A stretch of DNA of 64,000 nt from Streptomyces lacrimifluminis (GCF_014646095.1 NZ_BMMU01000003.1:62001-126000); one strand, 5' to 3'. Positions 17,627-26,529 are shown, counted from the stretch's first letter. Numbers and translations are program-made. The notes: a model not told the origin generated them from the sequence alone.

Positions 17627-18853
17627 CTACCCGACCGGCACCCCGAACAACTCCTCCTGCGCACCCTCCCGTGCCGTCAGCAACGCTCCGCGCAGTACCG
17701 CTCCGCCGCCCAGGGCGCTCGCCCGTACCTGGGTCGGGAGGGGTGACATACGGGCGAGCCGCGCCTCGACGCGGGCGGCGAGCACGTCACCGCCGGCCCG
17801 GCCGACCTCGCCGCCCAGCACCACGCACCCCGGGTCGAGGACGGCGACGACGGACGCGGCGCCGATGGTGACGCGATCGGCGACGGTGTCGAGGAAGCGG
17901 GCGTGGGCCGGGGCCCCAGGAGTCGCCACGGCCGCCCGGACCAGAGCCGCCGCGTAGGGCTCGTGGGCGTCGCCGTCGGCCACCAGGTCGTGCACGTCCG
18001 CCAGCCGGGAGATGGCCGCCGCCCCGACGAGGGAGTGGAAGCCGCCCCCGCAGTCGGTCGCCGACGGCAGTTGCCCCGTGCCCGGCACCGGCAGGAAGCC
18101 GATCTCGCCGGTACCGCCGGAGACCCCCCGGCGCAGGATGCCGTCGAGGACCACTGCCGCGCCGGTGCCATGGCCGAGCCACAGCAGCACGAAGGTGTCC
18201 CGGTCGCGGGCGGCGCCGTCGCGCTGTTCGGCGAGGGCGGCGAGGTTGGTCTCGTTCTCGACGATCACCCGGGTCCCGGGAAGTCGTTCCTGGAGCGCGG
18301 CGACCAGCCTGCGGTGCCACTGGGGCAGGCCCGTGGAGCCCCGGAGTTCGCCGGTCGCCGGGTCGATCAGGCCGGGGGCGCCGATCCCGACCGTGTGCAG
18401 CTTCCCCCACGTTCGAACGCCCGCGCGCGGGGGGACCCCCATGGCCCCGGCCTCCTTGGCGACCCGCTCGACGAGAGCGACCGCCTGTTCCACGGCGGGG
18501 CCGGTGCCGGTGTCGTCCCCGATCGGCGCGGACGCCTCGGCGAGCACCTCGCCCAGCAGGTCGGCGACGACGACGGAGACACCTTCGGTACGGATGTCGA
18601 GGGCGGCCAGGTGGGCGAGGCCGGCGACGATCCCGTACACCTTCGCGTTGGGGCCTCGCCGCTGTTCCCCCGACTCCCCCACGACCATGACCAGCCCGGC
18701 GGCGGTGAGGCGTTCGACGAGGTCGGCGACCGTCGGCCGGGACAGGCCGGTGAGTTGCTTCAGCCGCCCGGCCGTCAATGGGCCCTCCTGCTGGAGCAGA
18801 CGCAGGGCGAGCCGGTCGTTGATGGCCCGGGCGGTGCTCGGTGATGCGGGCAT
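17627..18853 (-). CDS. ROK family transcriptional regulator
   Basis: The 408-residue product combines an N-terminal winged helix (NDRLALRLLQQEGPLTAGRLKQLTGLSRPTVADLVERLTAAGLV) with a C-terminal ROK sugar-kinase-like domain (IGIGAPG-type VGIGAPGLIDPATGEL, ENETNLAALAE, LGHGTGAAVV). The usual zinc motif (GHx11CxCGx2GCxE) is not intact: the corresponding stretch reads GEIGFLPVPG...DCGGGFHSL, so metal binding is doubtful. It is divergent from the MFS gene with a palindrome between them, so it probably represses that transporter and responds to a sugar or similar ligand. Confidence 0.92.
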   Translation of the reverse strand: MPASPSTARAINDRLALRLLQQEGPLTAGRLKQLTGLSRPTVADLVERLTAAGLVMVVGESGEQRRGPNAKVYGIVAGLAHLAALDIRTEGVSVVVADLLGEVLAEASAPIGDDTGTGPAVEQAVALVERVAKEAGAMGVPPRAGVRTWGKLHTVGIGAPGLIDPATGELRGSTGLPQWHRRLVAALQERLPGTRVIVENETNLAALAEQRDGAARDRDTFVLLWLGHGTGAAVVLDGILRRGVSGGTGEIGFLPVPGTGQLPSATDCGGGFHSLVGAAAISRLADVHDLVADGDAHEPYAAALVRAAVATPGAPAHARFLDTVADRVTIGAASVVAVLDPGCVVLGGEVGRAGGDVLAARVEARLARMSPLPTQVRASALGGGAVLRGALLTAREGAQEELFGVPVG

Positions 18854-18914
18854 GCCGAGATCCTTCCAGATCGGCGGGGCCGCTCCCGCTGCGGACGGCC
18901 GGTATCCCGCTATC

Positions 18915-18935
18915 TATCAGGCAGGGTTCCTGATA
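18915..18935. promoter_or_regulatory. Candidate ROK operator
   Basis: TATCAGG (18915-18921) and CCTGATA (18929-18935) form a perfect 7-bp inverted repeat with a 7-bp centre in the ROK-MFS intergenic region. The right arm runs into a TGATAATTT stretch that could be a -10 element for the MFS gene. Binding by the ROK protein is inferred from position. Confidence 0.6.
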
Positions 18936-19013
18936 ATTTACGGCAGCGCGTGGCAGAGCCCGCGCGACACAGCTGGAGACACATTGGAGAGCCGACCCGG
19001 GGAGGGGCGCAGA

Positions 19014-20225
19014 ATGAGTGCGGTGCTGTACGAACGACACGAGGTGAGGCGCGCCCGGTACGCCGTGGCCGCCGTCTTCGCCGTGCACGGCGCCGTCACC
19101 GGCTCGTTCGCGACCCGGGTGCCGTGGATCCAGGACCATGCCTCGGTCAGCGCGGGGCAGTTGGGGCTGGCGCTGGCGTTCCCCGCGCTCGGCGCGTCCC
19201 TCGCGATGCCGCTCGCGGGCAGCGTCAGTCACCGTTTCGGCGCCCGTACGGCGCTGCGCGGTCTGATCTCGCTCTGGACCCTGTCGCTGGTACTGCCGGC
19301 CCTGGCCCCGAACCTCCCCACGCTCTGTCTCGCCCTGTTCGTCTACGGCGCCACGGCCGGTATGGCGGACGTGGCGATGAACGCGCTGGGCGTCGAGGTC
19401 GAGAACCGGCTGGGCAGGTCGATCATGTCCGGCCTGCACGGCATGTGGAGTGCGGGCGCCCTGATCGGTGCGGCGGGCGGCACCCTCGCCGCGCATCTGG
19501 GTTCGGACGCGCGCCTGCATCACGTGCTCGCGGCGGCGACCCTCACGGTTCTCGGCGTGGCCGCCTGCCGCTGGGTGCTCGATCTGCGCCCCACCGAGGA
19601 CGAGGAGCCGCCCCCGAGGTTCGCGCTGCCGCCCAGGTCCGCGCTGCTGATCGGCGCGATCGGCTTCTGCGCGGTGTTCGCGGAGGGGGCCAGCCTGGAC
19701 TGGTCGGCGGTGTATCTGCGGGACGAGCTGGGCACCTCGGACGGTCTGGCGGCGGCTTCCACGACCGGGTTCATGCTGACGATGGCGGTGGCCCGGCTCG
19801 TCGGCGACGCGGTCGTGAACCGCTTCGGCGCGGTGCGCACGGTCCGCGCGGGCGGCGTGCTCGCCGTTCTCGGCGGTGTGCTCATCGTCGTCGCGGAGCA
19901 TCCCGCCACGGCGATGACCGGCTTTGCCCTGCTCGGCCTCGGCATCGCCGTGGTCGTCCCGCTGTGCTTCGCGGCGGCGGGCCGCAGCGGCCCCAACCCC
20001 AGTCAGGCCATCGCGGGCGTCGCCACCATCACGTACACCTCGGGCCTGGTCGCGCCGAGCGCGATCGGGACGCTGGCCCAGGCGACGAGCCTGGTGGTGT
20101 CGTTCGGGCTGGTCACGGTGTTGGCGGGCGGGCTCGCCGGGTTCGCGGGGGTGCTGCGCAACGGCGACAAGGACCGCCCGAAGGTCAGTCCGCCGAGCGC
20201 AGCAGTTCCCGACCGCAGGCCCTGA
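19014..20225 (+). CDS. MFS transporter
   Basis: A 403-residue major facilitator with about 12 transmembrane helices and the loop motif GSVSHRFGARTALRG between helices 2 and 3, plus GDAVVNRFGAVRTVRAGG in the second half. Sequence style fits the sugar-type/MDR MFS of actinobacteria; the substrate is unknown. The ATG at 19014 has GGGGAGG at good spacing. It is divergent from a ROK regulator, and its last 41 bp overlap the 3' end of the opposing thioesterase gene. Confidence 0.92.
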   Translation: MSAVLYERHEVRRARYAVAAVFAVHGAVTGSFATRVPWIQDHASVSAGQLGLALAFPALGASLAMPLAGSVSHRFGARTALRGLISLWTLSLVLPALAPNLPTLCLALFVYGATAGMADVAMNALGVEVENRLGRSIMSGLHGMWSAGALIGAAGGTLAAHLGSDARLHHVLAAATLTVLGVAACRWVLDLRPTEDEEPPPRFALPPRSALLIGAIGFCAVFAEGASLDWSAVYLRDELGTSDGLAAASTTGFMLTMAVARLVGDAVVNRFGAVRTVRAGGVLAVLGGVLIVVAEHPATAMTGFALLGLGIAVVVPLCFAAAGRSGPNPSQAIAGVATITYTSGLVAPSAIGTLAQATSLVVSFGLVTVLAGGLAGFAGVLRNGDKDRPKVSPPSAAVPDRRP

Positions 20226-20670
20226 ACCGCTCGCTCCACGGCGTGGGCCGCAGGGTGTCGGCGTCGAGCCGGACCAGCACCCGGGTGCCCCGGGCGTACG
20301 TCGTCCCGCCGTCGGCCGAGCAGAGCCGGAAGCCGTAGGTGAGGCCGGTGGTGCCCAGGCGCTCCACCCACAGGTGCACGGCGTAGTCGCCGGGACGGGC
20401 GACCGGTGCCTCGTAGCCGATGCGCAGTTCCCTGACCACGTTGCAGAAGTCGCCGGCCGCCGCCCAGTCGCCGTCGAAGGTGAAGCCGTATCCGTGCAGC
20501 AGCTCGTTCCAGGCGCGCTCGACGAGCAGCGGGTAGCGGGCGTTGTGGAGCATGCCGAGGGAGTCGAGGTCGTCGAAGTGGACGGTGACGGGCATCAGCC
20601 GCCCGTACGAGCCGTCCGGATCGGCGTCGGCGGAGGGCGTGGGCGCTGCGACTTCGGCTTCGGCGGTCAC
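20185..20670 (-). CDS. Hot-dog fold acyl-CoA thioesterase
   Basis: The 161-residue protein has the 4HBT-like core: VTVHFDDLDSLGMLHNARYPLLVERAWNELL, where the Asp of the FDDLD segment is the likely catalytic residue, then FCNVVRELRIGYEAPVARPGDYAVHLWVERLGTTGLTYGFRL. It should hydrolyse acyl-CoA thioesters in the cytosol. The GTG start follows CAGGAGCC. The gene overlaps the MFS gene tail to tail, a compact arrangement that makes both 3' ends complementary. It follows the GH6 gene on the same strand with a 117-bp gap; a 6-bp inverted repeat GTCCGC/GCGGAC lies in that gap. Confidence 0.85.
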   Translation of the reverse strand: MTAEAEVAAPTPSADADPDGSYGRLMPVTVHFDDLDSLGMLHNARYPLLVERAWNELLHGYGFTFDGDWAAAGDFCNVVRELRIGYEAPVARPGDYAVHLWVERLGTTGLTYGFRLCSADGGTTYARGTRVLVRLDADTLRPTPWSERFRACGRELLRSAD

Positions 20671-20787
20671 GGGCGGGGCTCCTGGACGTACGGGACGAGT
20701 GGCGGATGCGGTTGTCCGCGCCTCCCCATCCTAAGCGGACGCTCAGATCGCTCTCGGCAGTCCCTGCATGGACCCTTCCCTCGCAGG

Positions 20788-22011
20788 TCAGCGCGCCAGG
20801 TCGTAGGCGTACGACGCGGTGAACGTGCCGGGGGTGCCCTTGCAGCCGTCCGACTCCCCCGGCAGCTTGACCCAGAGGTAGGCGTCGATCCGCGCCTCGC
20901 CGGTGTTCGTGGTCGGCGCCCGGCCGAGTTTCCGGCCTGCCGGGTCGCACCACTCGCCGTCGGCGGGGGCGCCGTTGCCGTTGCGGCTGGTGTCGATCAC
21001 GGCACCCAGACCGGCGGGGCCGCCGAGGGCGTCGAGGACCTGCCGGTCGTGCGCCATCTCGTCGTCCGTGCGGTGGAAGTTGGAGACGTTGCTGAAGACA
21101 CCGTCGGAGGAGGCCGCCGAGGCGGCGCCCGCCTGACGGAGCAGGGCCGCCTGCTTGGCGGGGGCGTTCCAGCCGGAGTGGCCCGCGTCGTAGTAGACAC
21201 GGGCGTCGGGGTTGGCGGCCTTGAGGACGCGGCCCGCGCGGGCCAGCGAGGCGAAGCGGGCGGTGCGCTGCGCCGGGGAGAGACAGTCGGCCAGGGCGAC
21301 CGAGTCGGGCTCCAGGATGACGATGACCTCGTCGGAGCCGAGGCCCGCCGCGAACGCGTCGATCCAGCCGTCGTAGGCGCCCAGATCGGGCGCGCCGCCC
21401 TGGGAGGCGCCGCCGCAGTCGCGGTCCGGGACGGCGTACGGCACGAGCACCGGGACCCGGCCGGCGCCCGCCGCGCCCGCGGTGACCGCGCGGACCCGGG
21501 CGGTGATCGTCGACGGCGAGAAGTCGGCGAACCAGACCGCCGCCGGACGGTCGGCGATCTCCGTCTCGATGACGGGACGGCGCGGATCGTCGCGGTGGGC
21601 ACCGACCCAGTCGAGGACCTGGGAGTCGGGGTAGCGGTAGAGGCGGGTGGACACCTGGGCGGGCGCCCGCTTGGCCTCCGGCTTCGTCGCCGGCTTCGTC
21701 GCCCCGGGCGAGGGCGGGTGGCTCGCCTTCTTCGCCTTCGTCGTACCGGCGGACGGGGAGGGTGACTTCGAGGCGCTCGGCGTGGGCGAGGCCGGCGTGA
21801 CGGCGGGCAGCGGGGCGAGCAGGGGTGAGCTGGTCACCTCGGGCCTGGCCTGGTCGGCACCGCCACCGCCGTCGTCGAGCGCGGAGAGCAGCCCGGTTGC
21901 GGTGCCGACGGCGACCACGACCGAGGCGGCGGCGACCATGACGGAACGCCGGGCGGCGCGCCTGCGTTCGGCCCGGCGCGTGGCCAGGCGCTGGGCGCGC
22001 AAGCCTGACAC
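20788..22011 (-). CDS. GH6 family glycosidase, membrane-anchored or secreted
   Basis: The 407-residue product starts with an Arg-rich segment and a hydrophobic helix (SVMVAAASVVVAVGTATGLLSAL), then a long Pro/Thr/Ser/Lys-rich linker (to about residue 120), then a GH6 catalytic domain. Diagnostic motifs are VPYAVPDRDCGG with the catalytic Asp, VIVILEPDSVALADCL, ARVYYDAGHSGW, and SNFHRTDDEMAHDRQ. GH6 enzymes cleave beta-1,4-glucan (endoglucanase or cellobiohydrolase). There is no cellulose-binding module. The linker and uncleaved-looking helix suggest the enzyme may stay attached to the cell. No CebR-like palindrome is visible upstream. Confidence 0.9.
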   Translation of the reverse strand: MSGLRAQRLATRRAERRRAARRSVMVAAASVVVAVGTATGLLSALDDGGGGADQARPEVTSSPLLAPLPAVTPASPTPSASKSPSPSAGTTKAKKASHPPSPGATKPATKPEAKRAPAQVSTRLYRYPDSQVLDWVGAHRDDPRRPVIETEIADRPAAVWFADFSPSTITARVRAVTAGAAGAGRVPVLVPYAVPDRDCGGASQGGAPDLGAYDGWIDAFAAGLGSDEVIVILEPDSVALADCLSPAQRTARFASLARAGRVLKAANPDARVYYDAGHSGWNAPAKQAALLRQAGAASAASSDGVFSNVSNFHRTDDEMAHDRQVLDALGGPAGLGAVIDTSRNGNGAPADGEWCDPAGRKLGRAPTTNTGEARIDAYLWVKLPGESDGCKGTPGTFTASYAYDLAR

Positions 22012-22114
22012 GTACTGCTCCCCCTCCTCTGCCGCGGTGGGCGCGTTCCCCCGTTCTGGGGAAGCGTCCGGCCCGGCGGCACGTGCGCCAGCCTAGGACT
22101 GGGACCCTGCCCCC

Positions 22115-22789
22115 ATGGTGCAATTGGAACAGTTCACCACTTCTGTCGACCACGTCCTCTCCCGGATGCGCGCGCTGGAGACACACCTGCCGCCGCGTGA
22201 CGGGCTCGCGGTCTTCAACCGCGTCTACCTCGCCGTCACGGAGGCTTTCGACCGGCGTCTGTCGGCCGGCGCGTTCCCCGACGCGGAGGCCGCGATCGCC
22301 CTGGACGTGCGGTTCGCCGAGCGGTATCTGCGGGTGGCCGAGGACGACCACGCGCCCGCCTGCTGGCGCCCGTTGCTCCAGTTCCGCCGCCATCCCGGTG
22401 TACGGCCGCTGCAGTTCGCGCTGGCGGGCATCAATGCGCACATCGGCCACGATCTGGCGCTCGCCGTCGTGGACGCCTGTCGTACGCTCGACTGCGAACC
22501 GTCCGATCTGGAGGACGAGTTCGAGCGCGTAGGCGATCTGCTCGTCTCGCTGGAGGAGCGTATCCGCGAAGAGCTGATGCCGGGTCCCGACCTGCTCCAG
22601 ATCGCCGATCCGCTCACCCACCTGCTCGGCGCGTGGAGCATGGAGCGGGCCCGGGCCGCCACCTGGTCGGCGGCCCGCACGCTGTGGGCACTGCGCCGAC
22701 TGCCCGATGTCGCCGAGGAGTTCACCGATCGCCTCGACGCGGCGGTCGGCTTCGCGAGCCGCATGCTCCTCACGCCACTGCCGGACTGA
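22115..22789 (+). CDS. DUF5995 family protein
   Basis: A 224-residue all-helical cytosolic protein with the DUF5995-like core: VFNRVYLAVTEAF, ALDVRFAERYLR, CWRPLLQFRRHPGVRPLQFALAGINAHIGHDLALAVVDACRTL. Conserved His and Asp in the NAHIGHDLALAVVD segment suggest a binding or catalytic pocket, but no activity is established to my knowledge. It is divergent from the GH6 gene (103 bp gap) and probably monocistronic. Confidence 0.8.
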   Translation: MVQLEQFTTSVDHVLSRMRALETHLPPRDGLAVFNRVYLAVTEAFDRRLSAGAFPDAEAAIALDVRFAERYLRVAEDDHAPACWRPLLQFRRHPGVRPLQFALAGINAHIGHDLALAVVDACRTLDCEPSDLEDEFERVGDLLVSLEERIREELMPGPDLLQIADPLTHLLGAWSMERARAATWSAARTLWALRRLPDVAEEFTDRLDAAVGFASRMLLTPLPD

Positions 22790-22877
22790 TCCGGCCACTC
22801 CTGCGCAGGGCCTCCGCCACAGTAGGTGAACGTTGTACGTTCGAAGGCGAGAGCATCTCTTGCGAAGGAGCACGAGT

Positions 22878-23807
22878 ATGGCCGTCCGCCTGGGTCTGGG
22901 TCTTCCGCAGTCACGCCAGTACGAGATCGGACGGGACGTGCCGGACGTGGCACGCGCGGCCGAACAGATCGGCTACGAGAGCCTCTGGGTGTTCGAACGC
23001 GCCCTGTACCCGGAACCGGCGACCCAGGGCCTGTACGGCATGGAGGGCGTCCCCTGGCCCGACGCGTACCGCGGTCTCGCCGACCCCCTGGTGACGCTGA
23101 CGCTGGCCGCCGCGGCCACCGAGCGCGCCCGTCTCGGCACCAGCGTGCTGGTCGCCCCGCTGCACGGTCCCTTCCAACTGGCCCGCACGCTCGGCACGTT
23201 GGACGCGGCGAGCGGCGGCCGGGTGGTGGCGGGCCTGGGCACCGGATGGTCCCACGACGAGTACGCCGCCGCAGGGGTGGCGCCGTTCGCCGAGCGCGGC
23301 CGGGTCCTGGACGAGATCCTCGACGTGTGCCGGGCCGTCTGGGGCCCGGACCCGGTGCGGTACGAGGGCGACCTGACGAAGATCGCGTCGGCCGTCGTCG
23401 GCCCCAAGCCCGCCCGGCCGATACCGATCTTCCTGCCCGCCTTCAGCAAGAAGTCCCTGACCCGCCTCGTCGAGCGCGGCGACGGCTGGAACCCGATCGC
23501 CATGGGCGTCGAGCAACTCGCCGCCCAGTGGCAGCAGGTGCGGGACTTCGCCGCCGAGAAGGGCCGCACGAGGCCGATCGAGACGGCGGTGCGGGTGAAC
23601 CCCGCCTACACGGCGAAGGCGTACGACGGCGCCGACCGCCAACCCTTCCAGGGCAGCGTCGACCAGATCGTGACGGACCTCGCCGCCCACGCCGAGATCG
23701 GCCTCGACGAGTTCTTCCTCGATTTCGGCGACACCCCGAGGGACGCCGGCGAACTCAAGGACCTGGCCGCCGAGTTGTACGAGGCGGCACGGGCGGCCGG
23801 GATCTGA
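22878..23807 (+). CDS. LLM-class F420-dependent oxidoreductase
   Basis: A 309-residue luciferase-like barrel protein. Features are GLGLPQSRQYEIG at the first strand, ERARLGTSVLVAPLHGPFQLARTLGTLDAASGGRVVAGLGTGWSHDEYAAAG (the flavin/F420-binding hallmark), and a C-terminal TIGR03619-like segment ending GLDEFFLDF. It probably uses F420 for a redox reaction of unknown substrate. The ATG at 22878 has GAAGGAG just upstream. Its stop codon abuts the stop of the opposing amine oxidase gene. Confidence 0.9.
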   Translation: MAVRLGLGLPQSRQYEIGRDVPDVARAAEQIGYESLWVFERALYPEPATQGLYGMEGVPWPDAYRGLADPLVTLTLAAAATERARLGTSVLVAPLHGPFQLARTLGTLDAASGGRVVAGLGTGWSHDEYAAAGVAPFAERGRVLDEILDVCRAVWGPDPVRYEGDLTKIASAVVGPKPARPIPIFLPAFSKKSLTRLVERGDGWNPIAMGVEQLAAQWQQVRDFAAEKGRTRPIETAVRVNPAYTAKAYDGADRQPFQGSVDQIVTDLAAHAEIGLDEFFLDFGDTPRDAGELKDLAAELYEAARAAGI

Positions 23808-25505
23808 TCAGTCTTCCGGAAGTTCGACGGGCGCGATCTCGTCGTACACGTCACCGGGACCCGGGTTGGTCCTGTCGGTGGTCCCGCCGAAGTGGTGCAT
23901 GACGCCCCAGACCGCGTTCAGCGCGGTCTGGACGGCACCCTCGGCCCAGCCCGCCGTCCAGGAGATGTCGTCGCCGGCGAGGAAGATGCCCCGCTTGTCG
24001 GCGGGCAGCCGGTCCTGCATGAAGTGCGTGAACAGGCGCCGCTGGTAACGGTAGTGGCCGGGCAGGTTGGCCTTGAACGCGCCCATGAAGTAGGGCTCGT
24101 TCTCCCAGGACACGGTGACCGGGTTGCCGATCACGTGCTTCCGGATGTCGACCTTCGGATAGATCTCGCCGAGCGACTTCAGCATGACCTCCATCCGCTC
24201 GTTCGCGGACAGCGGCAGCCACTTGAGGCTGTCGTCGCACCAGGTGTACGAGAGACAGATGACGGCGGGCCTGTCCGGCCCATCGTCGAGGAGGTAAGTC
24301 CCCCGCGTCATACGGTCGGTGAGGGTCATGGACATCACGTCACGCCCCGTGTTCTCGTCCTTGTCGAGCCAGAAGGGCCGGTCGACGGGCACGAAGAGCT
24401 TGCTCGACTCCATGTAGTGGGTGCGTTCGATGGCGGTCCAGTGGTCGATCGGGAAGAGCGAGTCGTCGCAGGCGATCTTCGAGAGCAGCATCCAGGACTG
24501 GGCGGTGAAGACCGCCGCCGGATACGTACGGATGTCGCCGCCCGCGTCGGTGACGGTGATCCGGTTGCCGGCCGTGCGGTGCAGGCGGGTCACGGCCGGG
24601 CGCGGTACGCCGTTGACGTGCAGGGACGCGAGGGAGGTCCCGTACGGCCAGTGGACGATCTTCCCGGGCTCGCGTTCCCAGAGCCGCAGCGGCAGTTGCT
24701 GGCTGCCGCCCACGATGCCCCGGTGGTGGTCGTCGGCCTCGGTGTAGACGACCCGCAGGATCTCCAGGATCGAGTTGGGGAAGTCGGTGTCCCAGCCGCC
24801 CGTCCCGAAGCCGACCTGGCCGAAGATCTCCCGGTGGCGGAACGACCTGAAGGCCTCGGAGTCGCAGAGGAAGCCGTAGAAGGTCTGGTTGTCGAGCTTC
24901 TCCACGAGCCGGGCCCAGATCTCGCGGATGCGCGGGACGTCGCGATCACGCAGGGCCCGGTTCATGTCGGAGAAGTCGGCGCCCTCTTCGAGGCACGTGT
25001 TCCAGGCCTCGGCGACATCCCTGTAGACCTGCGGCAGGTCACCGGCCGTCTCGGCGTAGTGCGACTCGCCCTTGAGGTCGACGACCGTCGAAGGGGTGCA
25101 CTCCGCAAGGGGGTTGGGGAACGGCCGGGTCTCCAGGTCCACCAGGTCGATGTAGTGCTGGAGAGCGGTGGAGGAGGGCGGGAAGCGCATCGCGCCCATC
25201 TCGGCGGTGAGGGAGGGGTCGCAGCCGTCGAACCCGACGGTACGCAGCCGCCCGCCGATCTGATCCGCCTCGTACACCACGGGCTTGAGGCCCATCTTCA
25301 TCAGCTCGTACGCGGCGATGATCCCCGACAGCCCGCCGCCGATGACGGCGACCTCGGTGCCGTGCTCGGTCGCGGGAACCTGCCCGAGGCCGGCCGGGTG
25401 GGCGAGGAAGTCGTCGTAGGCGTAGGGGAAGTCCGGCCCGAACATGGTGATCGGCGGCTGCTGCGCATCGGCGTGCTGGACGGCGGTGGGCACCGTGGAC
25501 GTCAT
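23808..25505 (-). CDS. FAD amino-acid 2-monooxygenase-like amine oxidase
   Basis: The 565-residue product has an N-terminal FAD-binding motif, VAVIGGGLSGIIAAYELMKMGLKPVVYEAD (about residues 52-81), and the C-terminal amine-oxidase motif GIFLAGDDISWTAGWAEGAVQTALNAVW. Size and sequence style fit bacterial L-lysine or L-tryptophan 2-monooxygenases (DavB, IaaM), which turn an amino acid into its decarboxylated amide. The gene follows a nitrilase-superfamily hydrolase on the same strand (70-bp gap), matching a monooxygenase-amidase pathway. The amino acid used cannot be read from sequence alone. Confidence 0.85.
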   Translation of the reverse strand: MTSTVPTAVQHADAQQPPITMFGPDFPYAYDDFLAHPAGLGQVPATEHGTEVAVIGGGLSGIIAAYELMKMGLKPVVYEADQIGGRLRTVGFDGCDPSLTAEMGAMRFPPSSTALQHYIDLVDLETRPFPNPLAECTPSTVVDLKGESHYAETAGDLPQVYRDVAEAWNTCLEEGADFSDMNRALRDRDVPRIREIWARLVEKLDNQTFYGFLCDSEAFRSFRHREIFGQVGFGTGGWDTDFPNSILEILRVVYTEADDHHRGIVGGSQQLPLRLWEREPGKIVHWPYGTSLASLHVNGVPRPAVTRLHRTAGNRITVTDAGGDIRTYPAAVFTAQSWMLLSKIACDDSLFPIDHWTAIERTHYMESSKLFVPVDRPFWLDKDENTGRDVMSMTLTDRMTRGTYLLDDGPDRPAVICLSYTWCDDSLKWLPLSANERMEVMLKSLGEIYPKVDIRKHVIGNPVTVSWENEPYFMGAFKANLPGHYRYQRRLFTHFMQDRLPADKRGIFLAGDDISWTAGWAEGAVQTALNAVWGVMHHFGGTTDRTNPGPGDVYDEIAPVELPED

Positions 25506-25574
25506 GGGGTACGGACTCCTTGCGGGGTGGAGCAGATGAAGGGGAGGAAAAGGAGAGGAGAAAAGGGAGGCGGC

Positions 25575-26363
25575 TCAGCCGAGGGAGCCGTACAGGCCGG
25601 GACGCCGGTCCTGGAGATACGGGTTCGCCTCGCGGGAGGCGGCGAGGAGAACGGGGTCGACGTCGGCGAGGAGGAGTTCCTCACCACGGCCGGCCCGGGT
25701 GCGGGCGACTCCGTCGGGTCCGGCGAGCGTGGAAAGCCCGACGAAGTCGAACTCCCCTTCCTGGCCGACCCTGTTGACGTAGGCGACGTACAGCTGGTTC
25801 TCGAAGGCCCGCACCGGTACGACGGACTCCGCGACGAACTGGAACGGGTGCATCTGCGCGGTGGGGACCAGGAGGAGGTCGGTGCCTGCGAGGGCGTGGG
25901 CGCGGACGTTCTCCGGGAACTCGACGTCGTAACAGATCATCAGGCCGACGCGGAGACCGCCCAGTTCGGCCTGGACCACGGGCTGCTCGCCCGGCGTGAA
26001 GTGGTCGCGTTCGAAGCAGCCGAAGAGGTGGGTCTTGCGGTAGTTGGCGAGACGGTCGCCGTCGGCGGAGACGATCTGCGCGGAGTTGAAGACCTGGTCG
26101 CCGGCCCGCTCCGGGTAGCCGTAGGCGATCGCGAGGCCGTGCCGGGTGGTGATCTCGGCGACCGCGTCCGCGGAGTCGCCGTCGGCGGGCTCGGCGAGGT
26201 GGCCGATGCCGTCGCCGATCGCGTACCCGGTGAGAAACATCTCCGGCGCGACCAGCAGCGCGGCGCCCGCGGCGGCGGCCCGGCCCGCGGCCTCGTCGAG
26301 CACCTTGAGGTTCTCGACGAGGGAGCCGGGGCGGCCGGAGCTCTGGAGCAGGGCGGTGCGCAT
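25575..26363 (-). CDS. Nitrilase-superfamily amidohydrolase, DavA-like
   Basis: A 262-residue carbon-nitrogen hydrolase with the complete catalytic triad E41 (APEMFLTGY), K110 (NYRKTHLFG) and C144 (LMICYDVEFPE). It should hydrolyse a small amide to acid and ammonia. Length and position next to an amino-acid monooxygenase suggest 5-aminovaleramidase (DavA) type; a role with indole-3-acetamide is the alternative, although classical IaaH belongs to a different family. The ATG at 26363 is preceded by AAGGAC; in-frame upstream starts extend into repeat-rich DNA. It is the first gene of the pair. Confidence 0.85.
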   Translation of the reverse strand: MRTALLQSSGRPGSLVENLKVLDEAAGRAAAAGAALLVAPEMFLTGYAIGDGIGHLAEPADGDSADAVAEITTRHGLAIAYGYPERAGDQVFNSAQIVSADGDRLANYRKTHLFGCFERDHFTPGEQPVVQAELGGLRVGLMICYDVEFPENVRAHALAGTDLLLVPTAQMHPFQFVAESVVPVRAFENQLYVAYVNRVGQEGEFDFVGLSTLAGPDGVARTRAGRGEELLLADVDPVLLAASREANPYLQDRRPGLYGSLG

Positions 26364-26529
26364 GCGGGGTCCTTGCAAGGGCTTGAGGGGGTTGGGGGCC
26401 AGAGTTAGACGGTACGGGGGGCGGGCTCGGCGGGACAAGGAGGAGCCGTTGCGCGCCGGTGAGCGAATCGTTGCGCGGGGAGGGGGCTGGGCAGCGATTC
26501 ATTGTCCTCGCCCCTGCACGGGCTGGGTG

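Noticed and set aside
22012..22114. CebR operator before the GH6 gene
   Set aside because: No TGGGAGCGCTCCCA-like palindrome was found in the intergenic region.
20003..22873. Minus-strand frame of about 950 codons spanning the thioesterase and GH6 genes
   Set aside because: It is the out-of-frame shadow of two real genes and is rich in Arg/Pro/Gly without recognisable domains.
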